Notes under the pieces: model-generated
Database searches by the model: none
What the model was told of the DNA's origin: nothing
Seen by the model: the letters and a program-made list of their open reading frames with translations, nothing else
Program-made: the position numbers and the translations under genes
Part shown: in pieces, positions 26,383 through 34,418 of the stretch
How the letters are laid out: each line of letters starts with the position of its first letter
Position numbering within the stretch: position 1 is the first letter of the stretch
Source: Streptomyces ambofaciens ATCC 23877
GTDB taxonomy: Bacteria > Actinomycetota > Actinomycetes > Streptomycetales > Streptomycetaceae
Assembly (NCBI RefSeq): GCF_001267885.1
Contig: NZ_CP012382.1
Span: forward strand, 3,893,001-3,957,000
Length of the DNA: 64,000 nt
Direction: 5' to 3'

Positions 26383-27422
26383 GGCCGGTCCGGCACGCCG
26401 CCGGCCTCTTCCTTCCGCCAGGGACCGACGCCGAGTTCGCCCGTGGTGCCGAGATCGAGATGGGGCGCGACCACGACGGGATCGGAACCGGACGCGGCCC
26501 GCACCCTGACGTACGGCACGGTCACCGCCTCCCCGAACTGGGTGGTGTTGCGCCACGCCATGCTCGCCCCGGCGGACTCGCCCGGCCGCAAGGTCACCCG
26601 CCGGACCGGTTCTCCCCCGCCCGCCATGGGGATGCCCTCGGTGCCGCGCAGGATCTCGATCCCCTCGACCGGTGCCAGCTCCTCGTCGAGCAGCTGAAGC
26701 ACCGGATATCCCTCGACGGAGTACGGACGGGCGCCGCAGTTCTCCAGATGCAGCCCCACCACACGCAGCCCCATGGCGGCGTCGCCCTCGTCCGCCGTGA
26801 GCCGCAGCCCGGACGGCGGGCAGGAACCGGCGGCGGCCGGAGCCTCGTCGGCGGGCACCCGCTTCACGTCCAGGATGCGCACGTGTGCCGCATCGAGGCG
26901 CTGATCACTCAGGTGTCCGACCTCATCGAGCGTGCGCCGCACGGTCCGCCCCGCGGCCACGGAAGCAACCGTCTCCGTGACGTCGGACATCGCCCTGCCC
27001 TGGTCGTCCGTCAGGGAGAAGGTGATGGTGTAGGTGAAGGGCTCGGCCCCCCGGTTGGTCACCGCGTACGCGACCACACACGCGGACCCGCCCTCCGCGC
27101 CGGAGGACGCGCTCGCCCCCGGCAGCCCCGGAAGGCTGTCCGCCGTCACGGACACCCCGGGGCGCCGGGTCGCTCCGCCGTCGGACGACGGACCCGCACT
27201 CGGGCCGTCGCTCCGCTCGGCCGTGCCGACGATCCGCACCCCGTCGTGCTCCGGCCCGGCTGCGCCGGAAGCCTGCGTCCCGCACCGGCTCCCCGGCCCG
27301 CTCTCCTCTCCCGCTCCGCCCCCTCCGGACGCGGCGTTCTGGGTACCGCAGGCACCGATCAGGAGACTGGCGAGGAGAGCACCGGAGACCGCGAGCGGCA
27401 CTCGGAGCCGGAGAATACGCAT
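26370..27422 (-). CDS. DUF4232 domain lipoprotein
   Basis: A 350-aa predicted lipoprotein. The N-terminal signal ends in the lipobox LLIGAC (Cys about residue 25), followed by a Gly/Ser-rich tether. Two beta-sandwich-like halves follow: the first contains ACVVAYAVTNRGAEPFTYTI (split here), the second is the DUF4232-type domain with CPPSGLRLTADEGDAAMGLR and LENCGARPYSVEGYP. Expected on the outer face of the membrane; function unknown. The start ATG 27422 follows a G-rich stretch. Confidence 0.78.
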   Translation of the reverse strand: MRILRLRVPLAVSGALLASLLIGACGTQNAASGGGGAGEESGPGSRCGTQASGAAGPEHDGVRIVGTAERSDGPSAGPSSDGGATRRPGVSVTADSLPGLPGASASSGAEGGSACVVAYAVTNRGAEPFTYTITFSLTDDQGRAMSDVTETVASVAAGRTVRRTLDEVGHLSDQRLDAAHVRILDVKRVPADEAPAAAGSCPPSGLRLTADEGDAAMGLRVVGLHLENCGARPYSVEGYPVLQLLDEELAPVEGIEILRGTEGIPMAGGGEPVRRVTLRPGESAGASMAWRNTTQFGEAVTVPYVRVRAASGSDPVVVAPHLDLGTTGELGVGPWRKEEAGGVPDRPQSS

Positions 27423-27650
27423 CGCCCCAGCCCACCAGCCCCGCCCCTCGACGGCCGTGGCGGAAGCCACACTTCCGGCCACAGGCCTGTCACAGTCCCG
27501 CCTCCTCGCCCCACGAAGACGCCCACGGCGACAAGCCCGCCGGTCACCACGCACCCGCCCACCAGGACCGCCCCCACGGCCCGGCGCCGCGGACCGGCGC
27601 CGTCGAGGAAGGTGACCGAGGACGGGCCGCGTCACCCTCACGGACACACC
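27423..27650. other. Intergenic region before the element boundary
   Basis: Upstream of the DUF4232 lipoprotein. One minus-strand frame (27359-27577) has a hydrophobic stretch (VGGCVVTGGLVAVGVFVG), but it overlaps the lipoprotein start and shows no ribosome site, so I do not call it a gene. Confidence 0.35.
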
Positions 27651-27687
27651 GACGGCCCCCGACCGATTCACCTGGTCAGGGGCCGTC
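27651..27687 (-). terminator. Terminator copy 1 beside the tRNA-Ser 3' fragment
   Basis: GACGGCCCCCGACC (27651-27664) pairs, with one mismatch, with GGTCAGGGGCCGTC (27674-27687). Nearly identical hairpins lie at 28452-28488 and behind tRNA-Ser(TGA). This is probably the original terminator of the tRNA before the element inserted. Confidence 0.75.
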
Positions 27688-27693
27688 AACTCA

Positions 27694-27754
27694 CTGCGGT
27701 GGGTGTGGGATTTGAACCCACGGTGACATCGCTGCCACGACGGTTTTCAAGACC
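27694..27754 (-). repeat. Attachment-site repeat: 3' part of tRNA-Ser(TGA)
   Basis: 61 bp identical to 30421-30481. It covers the tRNA from the anticodon-stem region to the 3' end but lacks the 5' half, so it is not a functional tRNA. This is the classical att footprint of a tyrosine integrase that targets a tRNA 3' end. Confidence 0.9.
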
Positions 27755-27886
27755 TTTCGGCGTCCTGGGACACTTGGACGTCCCCCGCAGGTCAGACTGC
27801 TACTTGCGCTCCACCGGGGCCGTGGTCGCCATCGTTGTGCCCGCTGCGTGCCCCTCGGACAAGGTCGTGCCTCATGTGCCAGTCGG

Positions 27887-28396
27887 TCACTGACCGTCTG
27901 CCGGTCCATTCTCATGCCAGGCGTAAACACGGACTGGGTCGAGGTGGAGTTCATTCGGGCCCATGCAGTCGGCCGCCCAGGTGGCCAGGCGGGAGCCGCA
28001 GCAGCACGCCAGGTTGGGCCCATGCGCACCAGTGGGCCCGCAGCACCCGAGCCAGTTGTTCCCCAGCTCGAAAGCTTCGAGGCGCGGCACGACATCGTCC
28101 GGGTGCACGACGAAGCTGTCACGCCACCCGGCAGACACCGTGACGCCGGTGCTGGCAACCCGCAGCAGTTCGCGCCCACCACTGCCGACGAGGTGATGGG
28201 ACTCATCAGCGATAACGAACGGGGCACCCCACGGCTCGGGATCGATGGCGTAATGCCCGTTGGGGACAGTGGATCGAGCCCGACCGGTCTTCCCGTCCCT
28301 GCCATCGTCTGGGTCATCCACCCGTGGAACGGCCGGGAGCGCCACCAGGTCCCCGGTGAGGGCTGTTCCGCACTTGGCGCAATAGAAGACGGTCAC
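27887..28396 (-). CDS. Zinc-ribbon hypothetical protein
   Basis: A 169-aa protein inside the element remnant. The N-terminus carries a zinc-ribbon half (VFYCAKCGTALTG), and the second half has clustered cysteines (NNWLGCCGPTGAHGPNLACC then CGSRLATWAADCMGP), so it probably binds zinc. The C-terminus reads ELHLDPVRVYAW. I recall similar stand-alone proteins in many Streptomyces; no function is known to me. The GTG at 28396 begins the conserved part, but CAGGG is almost adjacent to it, so the exact start is uncertain. Confidence 0.65.
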   Translation of the reverse strand: MTVFYCAKCGTALTGDLVALPAVPRVDDPDDGRDGKTGRARSTVPNGHYAIDPEPWGAPFVIADESHHLVGSGGRELLRVASTGVTVSAGWRDSFVVHPDDVVPRLEAFELGNNWLGCCGPTGAHGPNLACCCGSRLATWAADCMGPNELHLDPVRVYAWHENGPADGQ

Positions 28397-28451
28397 ACCC
28401 TGGGTTCTACCGTGGGCCGGGCCGGAACGTCCAAGGACATTCAGGCATGAA

Positions 28452-28488
28452 GGCGGCCCCCGACCAGGTGCATGGTCAGGGGCCGGCC
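28452..28488 (-). terminator. Terminator copy 2 downstream of the integrase fragment
   Basis: GGCGGCCCCCGACC-N8-GGTCAGGGGCC, nearly identical to the hairpins at 27651 and 30381. It lies 19 nt after the integrase stop on the minus strand. Confidence 0.65.
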
Positions 28489-28506
28489 AACTGAGTCGCG
28501 CGGCGA

Positions 28507-29022
28507 TCAATCCGAAACGGCGCCCGCGGAGCCGTCGCCGGTGTCCGCCCCGTGGAGCCAGGTGTCCGCCGCTTCCGCCACCTGATCATCGCGACCGGCG
28601 ACCGGCCGGGCGTAGTGGCGGGTGGTAACGCTGGCGTTCGAGTGGCCGAGTCGGTGGGCAGCGGTCATCACGCCGTACCGGTCGGCGACCCAGGTGCCGT
28701 GCGAGGCACGCAGATCATGCGGGGTGACATCGGTCAGGCCAGCAGCCGAGACAGCAGGATCGAAGTACGCCTTGCGCCACTGGTTGTAGCGCAGGGGCTT
28801 GCCGCCAGGGGTCGTGAAGAGGAGCGCGTCATCCCCGCCGGGCAGAGTCTCCAAGTGCCGGCCCAGCCGCTTGGCAAGGGACGGGCCCACGCGGAGCAGT
28901 CGCTTCTGATGCGACTTGGGAGTGTCGAAGACCAGCGAGCCGTTCGCCTCGGCCAGGTTCTCGTCGACCAGGACGAAGCCGCCGGACACGTCGATGTCCA
29001 CGCGCCGCAGGGCGAACGGCTG
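28507..29022 (-). pseudogene. Tyrosine-family integrase, C-terminal catalytic fragment
   Basis: About 170 residues of the catalytic domain remain. Visible parts are the strand FALRRVDIDV, the TPKSHQKR loop with the catalytic Lys region, HDLRASHGTW (His-x-x-Arg), HRLGHSNASVTTRHY with the second His and the nucleophile Tyr, then a normal C-terminal tail and TGA. The N-terminal core-binding domain and the first catalytic Arg box (GLRxGE) are lost; upstream the frame reads antisense to the GntR fragment and has no integrase features. There is no start codon or ribosome site of its own, so it is called a pseudogene. Confidence 0.82.
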
Positions 29023-29622
29023 ATCTCGCAAGGCGTGCTGGAGGGCCGAGCCGGTTCGGGTACCTACGTCGCTGAGCCCCGGCAGCGCGTGCGCGTGGTG
29101 CGGTCGTCGGCGCGCGAGCAGCCCGAAGGGTCGCCGTTCCGAGCGGACATGAAGGCCGTCGGCAGGCAAGGCGATTGGGAAAGCAGGACCGACGCCAAGG
29201 TGCCGGCCCCGGCCGAAATCGCCGCCCGGCTCGGTATTGCCGAGGGCGAGCTGTGCGTCCGGACCGCGTATGAGTTCCTGGCCGACGGCAGGCCCGTGCA
29301 GCTCTCGACCAGTTGGGAGCCGTACGACCTCACCGCCGGCAGTCTCGTCGTCCTCCCCGAGGGAGGGCCGCACGCCGGTGCAGGCGTCGTGAATCGGATG
29401 GCCGCCATCGGCATCACGGTGAGCCATGCAGTGGAGCAGCCCGAGCCCAGGCAAGCGACCGCCGAGGAGGCGTCACTCCTCGGCATCCAGAAGGCCGCCC
29501 TCGTCACGCACATCCGGCGGACGTACTACAGCGACCAGGGACGGCCGATCGAGACGGCGGACATCGTGGTGCCAGCCGCGCATTGCGAGATCGTGTACGA
29601 GATTCCGATCAGCCGGGCGTAA
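29011..29622 (+). pseudogene. GntR/UTRA-family regulator, N-terminally truncated
   Basis: About 203 residues. The fragment begins in the last part of the winged helix (GERLISQGVLEGRAGSGTYV) and continues with a complete UTRA ligand domain (PFRADMKAVGRQGDWESRT, CVRTAYEFLADGRPVQLST, then ALVTHIRRTYYSDQGRPIE) to a normal stop. The first two helices of the DNA-binding domain are missing, replaced by antisense integrase sequence. It resembles KorSA/TraR-type repressors of conjugative actinomycete elements. Without the HTH it should not bind DNA; an open frame runs upstream, so a hybrid peptide could still be made. Confidence 0.8.
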
Positions 29623-29623
29623 G

Positions 29624-30175
29624 TCACTCGCTCTCAAGTGCGGCTCGTACGGCCTTGGCGTCCGTACGGTCAGCCAACGTGCGGCGCTCAGCATCCGTGC
29701 CCTCGGCGTCGCTGTCGTCGACGGCGATGAGGTGGGCTGCCTGATCGACGAGCCACGTGCCGTTGGCCCCAGGAACCAGCCGCAGCGCGGTGTGATAGCT
29801 GAAGGGGTCTGGCTGACCTCGCTCTATGGTCGCCCGCAGTCCGATTCCGGCAGGGTGGCGGCCGAACGATGGAACCTCAAGTGCCTCACCGATACTCACC
29901 CTGCTGTACGAGTAAGTACGACGCGGGGGCACATCGTAGATCTCGATGCACTCGGCTACGGTGTCTGCCCCCAGGCTGTGCAACAGGCGCTTGGTCCCGG
30001 CTTCGCAGGCGGCCTCAAAATCTCGATCCACGTAGGCTTGTTCGAACGATCGGGCAGCCTCAATCGCAGCTGCCCGATCCCTAGTGTCTATGCCGTCCGT
30101 GTCATCGCAACCAGACAGCGGCAGGATCGCCGCCAGCAGACACATCCCGGCAGCACGCCGGATCCGAGCAGCCAT
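29624..30175 (-). CDS. Small lipoprotein inside the element remnant
   Basis: A 183-aa protein with a lipoprotein signal: Arg-rich start (MAARIRRAAG), hydrophobic core CLLAAILPL and lipobox PLSGC (Cys about residue 23), then DDTDG. The mature domain begins AAAIEAARSFEQAYVDRDF, a helix typical of NTF2-like or DUF4878-like lipoproteins, with CEAGTKRLL and CIEIYDVPP giving two further Cys. GGGGGAC lies upstream of ATG 30175. It ends 1 nt from the GntR fragment stop (convergent). Codon usage is a little less GC-biased than in the core genes nearby, as expected for acquired DNA. Confidence 0.7.
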   Translation of the reverse strand: MAARIRRAAGMCLLAAILPLSGCDDTDGIDTRDRAAAIEAARSFEQAYVDRDFEAACEAGTKRLLHSLGADTVAECIEIYDVPPRRTYSYSRVSIGEALEVPSFGRHPAGIGLRATIERGQPDPFSYHTALRLVPGANGTWLVDQAAHLIAVDDSDAEGTDAERRTLADRTDAKAVRAALESE

Positions 30176-30380
30176 GCCCCGTCCCCCGTATCCCATCCGC
30201 CCAACTCATTGTCGTTCGGAGGATTACAGCACAGGGTCAGAGTCCGATGATCCAAACGCGAATGACCTTGGCGACTAGGCGGCAAGGGCCCTCAGGGCAT
30301 GCCCCAGCCGTGCCCCTTCCGTGCCCGATCGGCCGGGAAATCGCGGGGGACAGCGGTGTTCGACGGACAGCGCATACGAC

Positions 30381-30414
30381 GACGGCCCCCGACCGTAAAG
30401 CCTGGTCAGGGGCC
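30381..30414 (-). terminator. Terminator of tRNA-Ser(TGA) (copy 3)
   Basis: GACGGCCCCCGACC, an 8-nt loop region and GGTCAGGGGCC; 10 nt beyond the tRNA 3' end on the minus strand. Confidence 0.75.
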
Positions 30415-30423
30415 CTATCGCTG

Positions 30424-30510
30424 CGGTGGGTGTGGGATTTGAACCCACGGTGACATCGCTGCCACGACGGTTTTCAAGACCGTTCCCTTAGGCCGCTCGG
30501 GCAACCCACC
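30424..30510 (-). tRNA. tRNA-Ser(TGA)
   Basis: A class II tRNA of 87 nt. Acceptor GGTGGGT/ACCCACC, anticodon stem ACGGT/ACCGT with loop CTTGAAA (anticodon TGA, reads UCA), long variable arm, T arm GGGTTCAAATCCC. Discriminator G. Its 3' 58 nt are duplicated at 27697-27754, marking it as the integration target of the adjacent element. Confidence 0.95.
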
Positions 30511-30612
30511 CGCGCACCGTCCACCTGGGGCGGAGCGGCTACAGCCTACCGGGCCCGGGCCCTGTGCGGGGCCCGGGCGCCGGGGTCGGTGGCGTGGTGG
30601 TGGGGGCGACGG

Positions 30613-32088
30613 TCAGTCGTCACCGAGCTTGGAGCCGAGGGTGAGTTCGGTCGTGCGCTCCTTGCCGCCGCGCTCGTAGGTGACCGTGACCTTGTCACCG
30701 GGCTTGTGGGTCCAGATCTCGCCGATCAGGGTCGGTCCGCTGTCGATCACGCGGTCGTCGAGCTTCGTGATGACGTCACCGGGCTTGAGGCCCGCGTCGG
30801 CGGCGGGACCGCCCGACTCGACGGGATCGGAACCGTTGACGCCCTGCTCGGTGAGCTTGGCCCCGTTCGCCGTCTCCTCCAGGGAGACGGAGGCGCCGAT
30901 CTTCGCGTACACCGGCTTGCCGCTCTTGATCAGCTGCTTGGCGACGAACTCGGCCTGGTTGACGGGGATCGCGAAGCCCAGACCGATCGAACCGGACTGG
31001 CCGGTGCCGAAGCCGCCGTTGCTCGTGGACTGGATCGCGGAGTTGATCCCGATGACGTTGCCCTGGGCGTCCAGCAGCGGGCCGCCGGAGTTGCCCGGGT
31101 TGATCGACGCGTCGGTCTGCAGCGCGCTCATGTAGGACGCCTTGCTGCTGCCGCTGCCGTCGCTGGAGGCCACAGGCCGGTTCTTGGCGCTGATGATGCC
31201 CGTGGTCACCGTGTCCGACAGGCCGAAGGGGGCGCCGATGGCGATCGTGGAGTCGCCGACCGCCACCTTGTCGGAGTCGCCGAGGGGGAGCGGGTTCAGG
31301 TCCGAGGGGGCGTTCTCGAGTTTGATGACCGCCACGTCGTAGCCCTGGGCGTGGCCGACCACCTCGGCGGCGTACTTCTTGCCGTCGGGGAAGGTCGCGC
31401 TGAGCTTCCCCCCGTCGACCGCCTCCGCCACCACGTGGTTGTTGGTGACGATGTGGCCCTGCTTGTCGAAGACGAAGCCGGTGCCGGTGCCGCCCTCGCC
31501 GTTGCTGCCCTCGGCCTGGATGGTGACCGTGCTGGGCAGCGCCTTGGCGGCCACGCCGGCGACCGTGCCCGCGTCGCGCTTGAGGGAGCCGCCGGTGTCG
31601 GACGCGGAGACCGTCGTCGAACCGGTCTCGTCGTTGTTCTTGGCCAGGGTGTAGCCGAGGCCGCCGCCCAGACCGCCCGCGACCAGCGCGGCGATCAGGA
31701 GCCCGGCGACCAGGCCGCCGCGACCGCGGCCCGGCTTCGGCCCGGGCGGCTGGTACGAGGCACCCCAGCCGCCCTGGCCGCCACCGGCACCGCCACCGCC
31801 GTACGCCGGAGTGCCCGGCGGCGGGGGCGGGGGCCAGGAGGCGTCGGGCGCCGTGTGCCCGTGAGGCGCGCCCGTGCCCGTGCCTTCGGGCGCGGGCTGC
31901 TGCGGTGCGTGGGCGGCGGGCGCGGCGAACGCTCCGTAACCGTCGTACGGCGCGGCCGCGGGCGCCTGCGTCGGTGGCTGCTCCGGGTGCGGCGCGGCCG
32001 GCTGGGGGGAGGCAGCGGGAGTGTCCACCGGCGCGGGGGGCGCGGACGGGGCCGGGGGTACCGCGGTGCCCTCGTTCTCGGTGCTCAC
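30613..32088 (-). CDS. HtrA/DegP-like membrane-anchored serine protease with PDZ domain
   Basis: A 491-aa protein starting at GTG 32088 with AGGAGAG upstream. It has a cytoplasmic Pro/Ala-rich tail of about 120 residues, one TM helix (about 125-147, GGLVAGLLIAALVAGGLGGG), and an extracytoplasmic trypsin-like protease with the triad His (IVTNNHVVAE), Asp (GYDVAVIKL) and Ser (INPGNSGGPLL). One PDZ domain ends the protein (GPAADAGLKPGDVITKLDD). Likely an envelope protein-quality protease. It is divergent from the GDPD gene. Confidence 0.92.
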   Translation of the reverse strand: MSTENEGTAVPPAPSAPPAPVDTPAASPQPAAPHPEQPPTQAPAAAPYDGYGAFAAPAAHAPQQPAPEGTGTGAPHGHTAPDASWPPPPPPGTPAYGGGGAGGGQGGWGASYQPPGPKPGRGRGGLVAGLLIAALVAGGLGGGLGYTLAKNNDETGSTTVSASDTGGSLKRDAGTVAGVAAKALPSTVTIQAEGSNGEGGTGTGFVFDKQGHIVTNNHVVAEAVDGGKLSATFPDGKKYAAEVVGHAQGYDVAVIKLENAPSDLNPLPLGDSDKVAVGDSTIAIGAPFGLSDTVTTGIISAKNRPVASSDGSGSSKASYMSALQTDASINPGNSGGPLLDAQGNVIGINSAIQSTSNGGFGTGQSGSIGLGFAIPVNQAEFVAKQLIKSGKPVYAKIGASVSLEETANGAKLTEQGVNGSDPVESGGPAADAGLKPGDVITKLDDRVIDSGPTLIGEIWTHKPGDKVTVTYERGGKERTTELTLGSKLGDD

Positions 32089-32358
32089 AGCTTCTCTCCT
32101 CGTTCCACGGCTTCCACGGCTGTTTCTCGGTCACGGCGGTCGCGCTCGGCCCCACTCACGCGTCGCTCCCTGGGCCGGCGCGATACAGACGCGCGGTGTT
32201 TTTGTATGCCATCAGCTTTTCCCACGGGCCGTCAGAGCACCATAAGCGGTTGCTGTGGGTTCACGGTCGACCTTTACATCGGTCATCCAAGACTAAACGG
32301 ACGGACGGTCGATGACTCCGGTGGCACGTCTACCCGCACGCGGTGGCACCATGACGCG

Positions 32359-33186
32359 GTGACCCACGCACGACAGCACCGGACTCAGGTCGTCGCCCAC
32401 CGGGGAGCCTCCGAGGAGGCGCCCGAGCACACCCTGGCCGCGTACCGGAAAGCGATCGAGGACGGCGCGGACGCTCTCGAGTGCGACGTCCGCCTGACCG
32501 CCGACGGCCACCTGGTCTGCGTCCACGACTGGCGGGTCAACCGTACGTCCAACGGCCGGGGCGCGGTCTCGGCGCTGGAGCTCGCCGACCTGGCCGCGCT
32601 GGACTTCGGCGCCCGCAGGACGCGGGAGTTCTGGCGCACGCGTGACGAGCAGCCCGACTGGGAGCACCGGCCCGAGGACCGGGAGGAGACCTCCGTACTG
32701 ACCCTGGAGCGCCTGCTCCAGCTGGTGTCCGACGCGGGACGGCGGGTGGAGCTGGCCATCGAGACCAAGCACCCCACGCGCTGGGCCGGGCAGGTGGAGG
32801 AGCGGCTGCTGCTGCTCCTGAAGCGGTTCGGGCTCGACGCCCCGGCCTCGGCGGCGGAGTCCCCGGTACGCGTGATGAGTTTCTCGGCGCGCTCGCTGCA
32901 CCGGGTCCGGGCGGCGTCGCCGACCCTGCCGACGGTCTACCTGATGCAGTTCGTCTCACCCCGGCTGCGCGACGGACGGCTGCCCGCCGGTGTCCGGATC
33001 GCGGGTCCCTCGATCCGTATCGTGCGCAACCATCCCACCTACATCGAGCGCCTGAAGCAGGCCGGCCACCAGGTGCACGTATGGACGGTGAACGACCCCG
33101 CGGACGTGGATCTCTGCGTCGACCTGGGCGTGGACGCCATCATCACCAACCGGCCACGGGCCGTACGCGACCAGCTCGGCCACTGA
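32359..33186 (+). CDS. Glycerophosphodiester phosphodiesterase
   Basis: A 275-aa TIM-barrel phosphodiesterase without signal peptide. GDPD motifs: VVAHRGASEEAPEHTLAAY, the metal site ALECDVRLTADGHLVCVHD, ELAIETKHP, and HQVHVWTVNDPADVDLCVDL with the final GVDAIITNRP. It hydrolyses glycerophosphodiesters to glycerol-3-phosphate and an alcohol, using a divalent metal. GTG 32359 is the start nearest the conserved core; it overlaps a four-codon frame ATGACGCGGTGA (32351-32362), and no good ribosome site is visible. Confidence 0.9.
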   Translation: MTHARQHRTQVVAHRGASEEAPEHTLAAYRKAIEDGADALECDVRLTADGHLVCVHDWRVNRTSNGRGAVSALELADLAALDFGARRTREFWRTRDEQPDWEHRPEDREETSVLTLERLLQLVSDAGRRVELAIETKHPTRWAGQVEERLLLLLKRFGLDAPASAAESPVRVMSFSARSLHRVRAASPTLPTVYLMQFVSPRLRDGRLPAGVRIAGPSIRIVRNHPTYIERLKQAGHQVHVWTVNDPADVDLCVDLGVDAIITNRPRAVRDQLGH

Positions 33187-33400
33187 TTCGGCCGCAGCCC
33201 TTGACCCGGCGGGCCGACTGCCGCATTCTCCGGTCTCGGCCACACCGATGAAATCCAGCCATGCGATTACGGGGAGTACTCCGGCGCGTTCGGTACGTGT
33301 TCGACCGTGTCGAATGCGTCACTGCACGGAGAGCGGCCGGTTTCCGGTCCAGGCCGGAAGGGCATCCACACCGTGGCGTGGGGCGAAGGAGGTCTCGGGG

Positions 33401-33952
33401 GTGGCGTTGGTGGTGGCACAGGAAGTGCCCACGTCGTCGAGCATGGCCGTTCCCCATGGCCCTGCGGGCGTGGGGGAAGCGAGGCACCGCATGCGGGCGC
33501 AGTTGCGCAGCGGCGGTGTGGCGGAATCGGTCATCGACGATGCCGTACTGGTTCTTTCGGAGCTCTTGAGCAACGCGTGCAAGCACGGCAGGCCACTGGG
33601 CGGCGCCCTGGCCGGGGACGGCGACGTCCGTGCCGCGTGGCAGGTGGACGCGGGCGGCCGGCTCGTCGTGGAGGTCACGGACGGCGGCGGTCCGACCCGC
33701 CCGGCACCGGCGACCCCTTCGATCACGGCACGCGGCGGCCGCGGGCTGAACATCATCACCGCGCTCGCCGACGACTGGGGCGTGCGGGACGACGCCCGCG
33801 GAGAGGTCACCGTCTGGGTCGTCGTCCACGACGACGTGCACGACCCGGACGCCGCGCACCGCCGCGACGACTTCGCCACCCGGATCACGGCGCCCGCGGT
33901 CTCCGAGATGCCCGGCCTGGACTTCGCCGACGCCTTCGACGACCTCGGCTGA
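33401..33952 (+). CDS. HATPase_c (anti-sigma/RsbW-like) ATP-binding protein
   Basis: A 183-aa single-domain protein starting at GTG 33401, with AAGGAGG 7 nt before it. The N box is LVLSELLSNACKHGRPLG, the G1-like motif VTDGGGPTRP and the G2-like motif GGRGLNIITALADDWG. These GHKL domains in Streptomyces are mostly anti-sigma-factor kinases or regulators of unknown target. A hydrophilic tail of about 35 residues follows. No sigma factor is adjacent; a PP2C phosphatase lies 3.8 kb downstream. Confidence 0.82.
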   Translation: MALVVAQEVPTSSSMAVPHGPAGVGEARHRMRAQLRSGGVAESVIDDAVLVLSELLSNACKHGRPLGGALAGDGDVRAAWQVDAGGRLVVEVTDGGGPTRPAPATPSITARGGRGLNIITALADDWGVRDDARGEVTVWVVVHDDVHDPDAAHRRDDFATRITAPAVSEMPGLDFADAFDDLG

Positions 33953-33966
33953 CCCTCCCGTCCCGG

Positions 33967-33990
33967 CGCGAGCCGGCGAGTCGGCTCGCG
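33967..33990 (+). terminator. Hairpin terminator after the ATP-binding protein gene
   Basis: CGCGAGCCG (33967-33975), loop of six, CGGCTCGCG (33982-33990), 15 nt after the stop. Confidence 0.7.
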
Positions 33991-34418
33991 CGGGGAGTCC
34001 GCGGGGAACACCCGGAGCGGGAGAAGGTACAGCGCGGGGGAGCGGACAGGGGCCCTCGGTACGGGTGACCCGGAGGGGCCCCGAAGGCGGACCGCCGCGC
34101 ACGGGCACGCGGAGGCGGGTCGCCGCAGCCGAGCACCGGCACGCGGGCGCGCGGGCACGCGACGCGGGTCGCCCGACTCGGACACCCGGGGACGGTCGCC
34201 TGGAAGCGGGCGCCCGCAGGCGGGCCGCTGTGCACGGCCGCCGGCACGCGGGCCCCCCGTCCACGGCTCCCGGAGCCGCCCCCGGTCACGGGCCCCGGAG
34301 CCGTCCCGGACGGGGGTCGCCCGCAGGCGGCCCGTTGTCCACAGGGTCCCGTCGGTCACGGCGTGAACGGCTAGGCTCGCGCCCGTACGGATTGAGCCGC
34401 AACCGGGAGACACCCACG
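33991..34418. other. GC-rich intergenic region with repeated GGGCACGCG-type words and one DnaA box
   Basis: 428 nt without a supported gene. Many short direct repeats (GGGCACGCG, GCGGGTCGCC) lie between 34080 and 34180. A perfect Streptomyces-type DnaA box TTGTCCACA lies at 34335-34343. The promoter of the SEC-C protein gene must lie near 34380. Confidence 0.5.

Larger units (their letters stand above)
27694..30481. mobile_element. Remnant of a tRNA-Ser-integrated actinomycete element
   Basis: Bounded by 61-bp direct repeats (27694-27754 and 30421-30481), the right one inside the intact tRNA-Ser(TGA). The content is a zinc-ribbon protein, a 5'-truncated tyrosine integrase, a 5'-truncated GntR/UTRA regulator in the opposite direction, and a lipoprotein. 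Integrase plus GntR (KorSA-like) regulator is the pattern of pSAM2-type integrative elements; replication and transfer genes are absent. The two truncated genes meet at about 29.00-29.04 kb, which marks an internal deletion. At 2.8 kb it cannot be autonomous. Confidence 0.8.

Noticed and set aside
27694..27754. A second tRNA-Ser gene
   Set aside because: Only the 3' part from the anticodon stem on is present; acceptor 5' strand and D arm are missing. It is an att repeat.
27848..28450. Plus-strand 200-codon frame opposite the zinc-ribbon gene
   Set aside because: The minus strand has paired CxxC motifs; the plus frame has no features.
30589..32358. Plus-strand frame joined to GDPD covering the HtrA gene
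   Set aside because: It is antisense to a complete protease with triad and PDZ; GDPD homology begins only after 32359.
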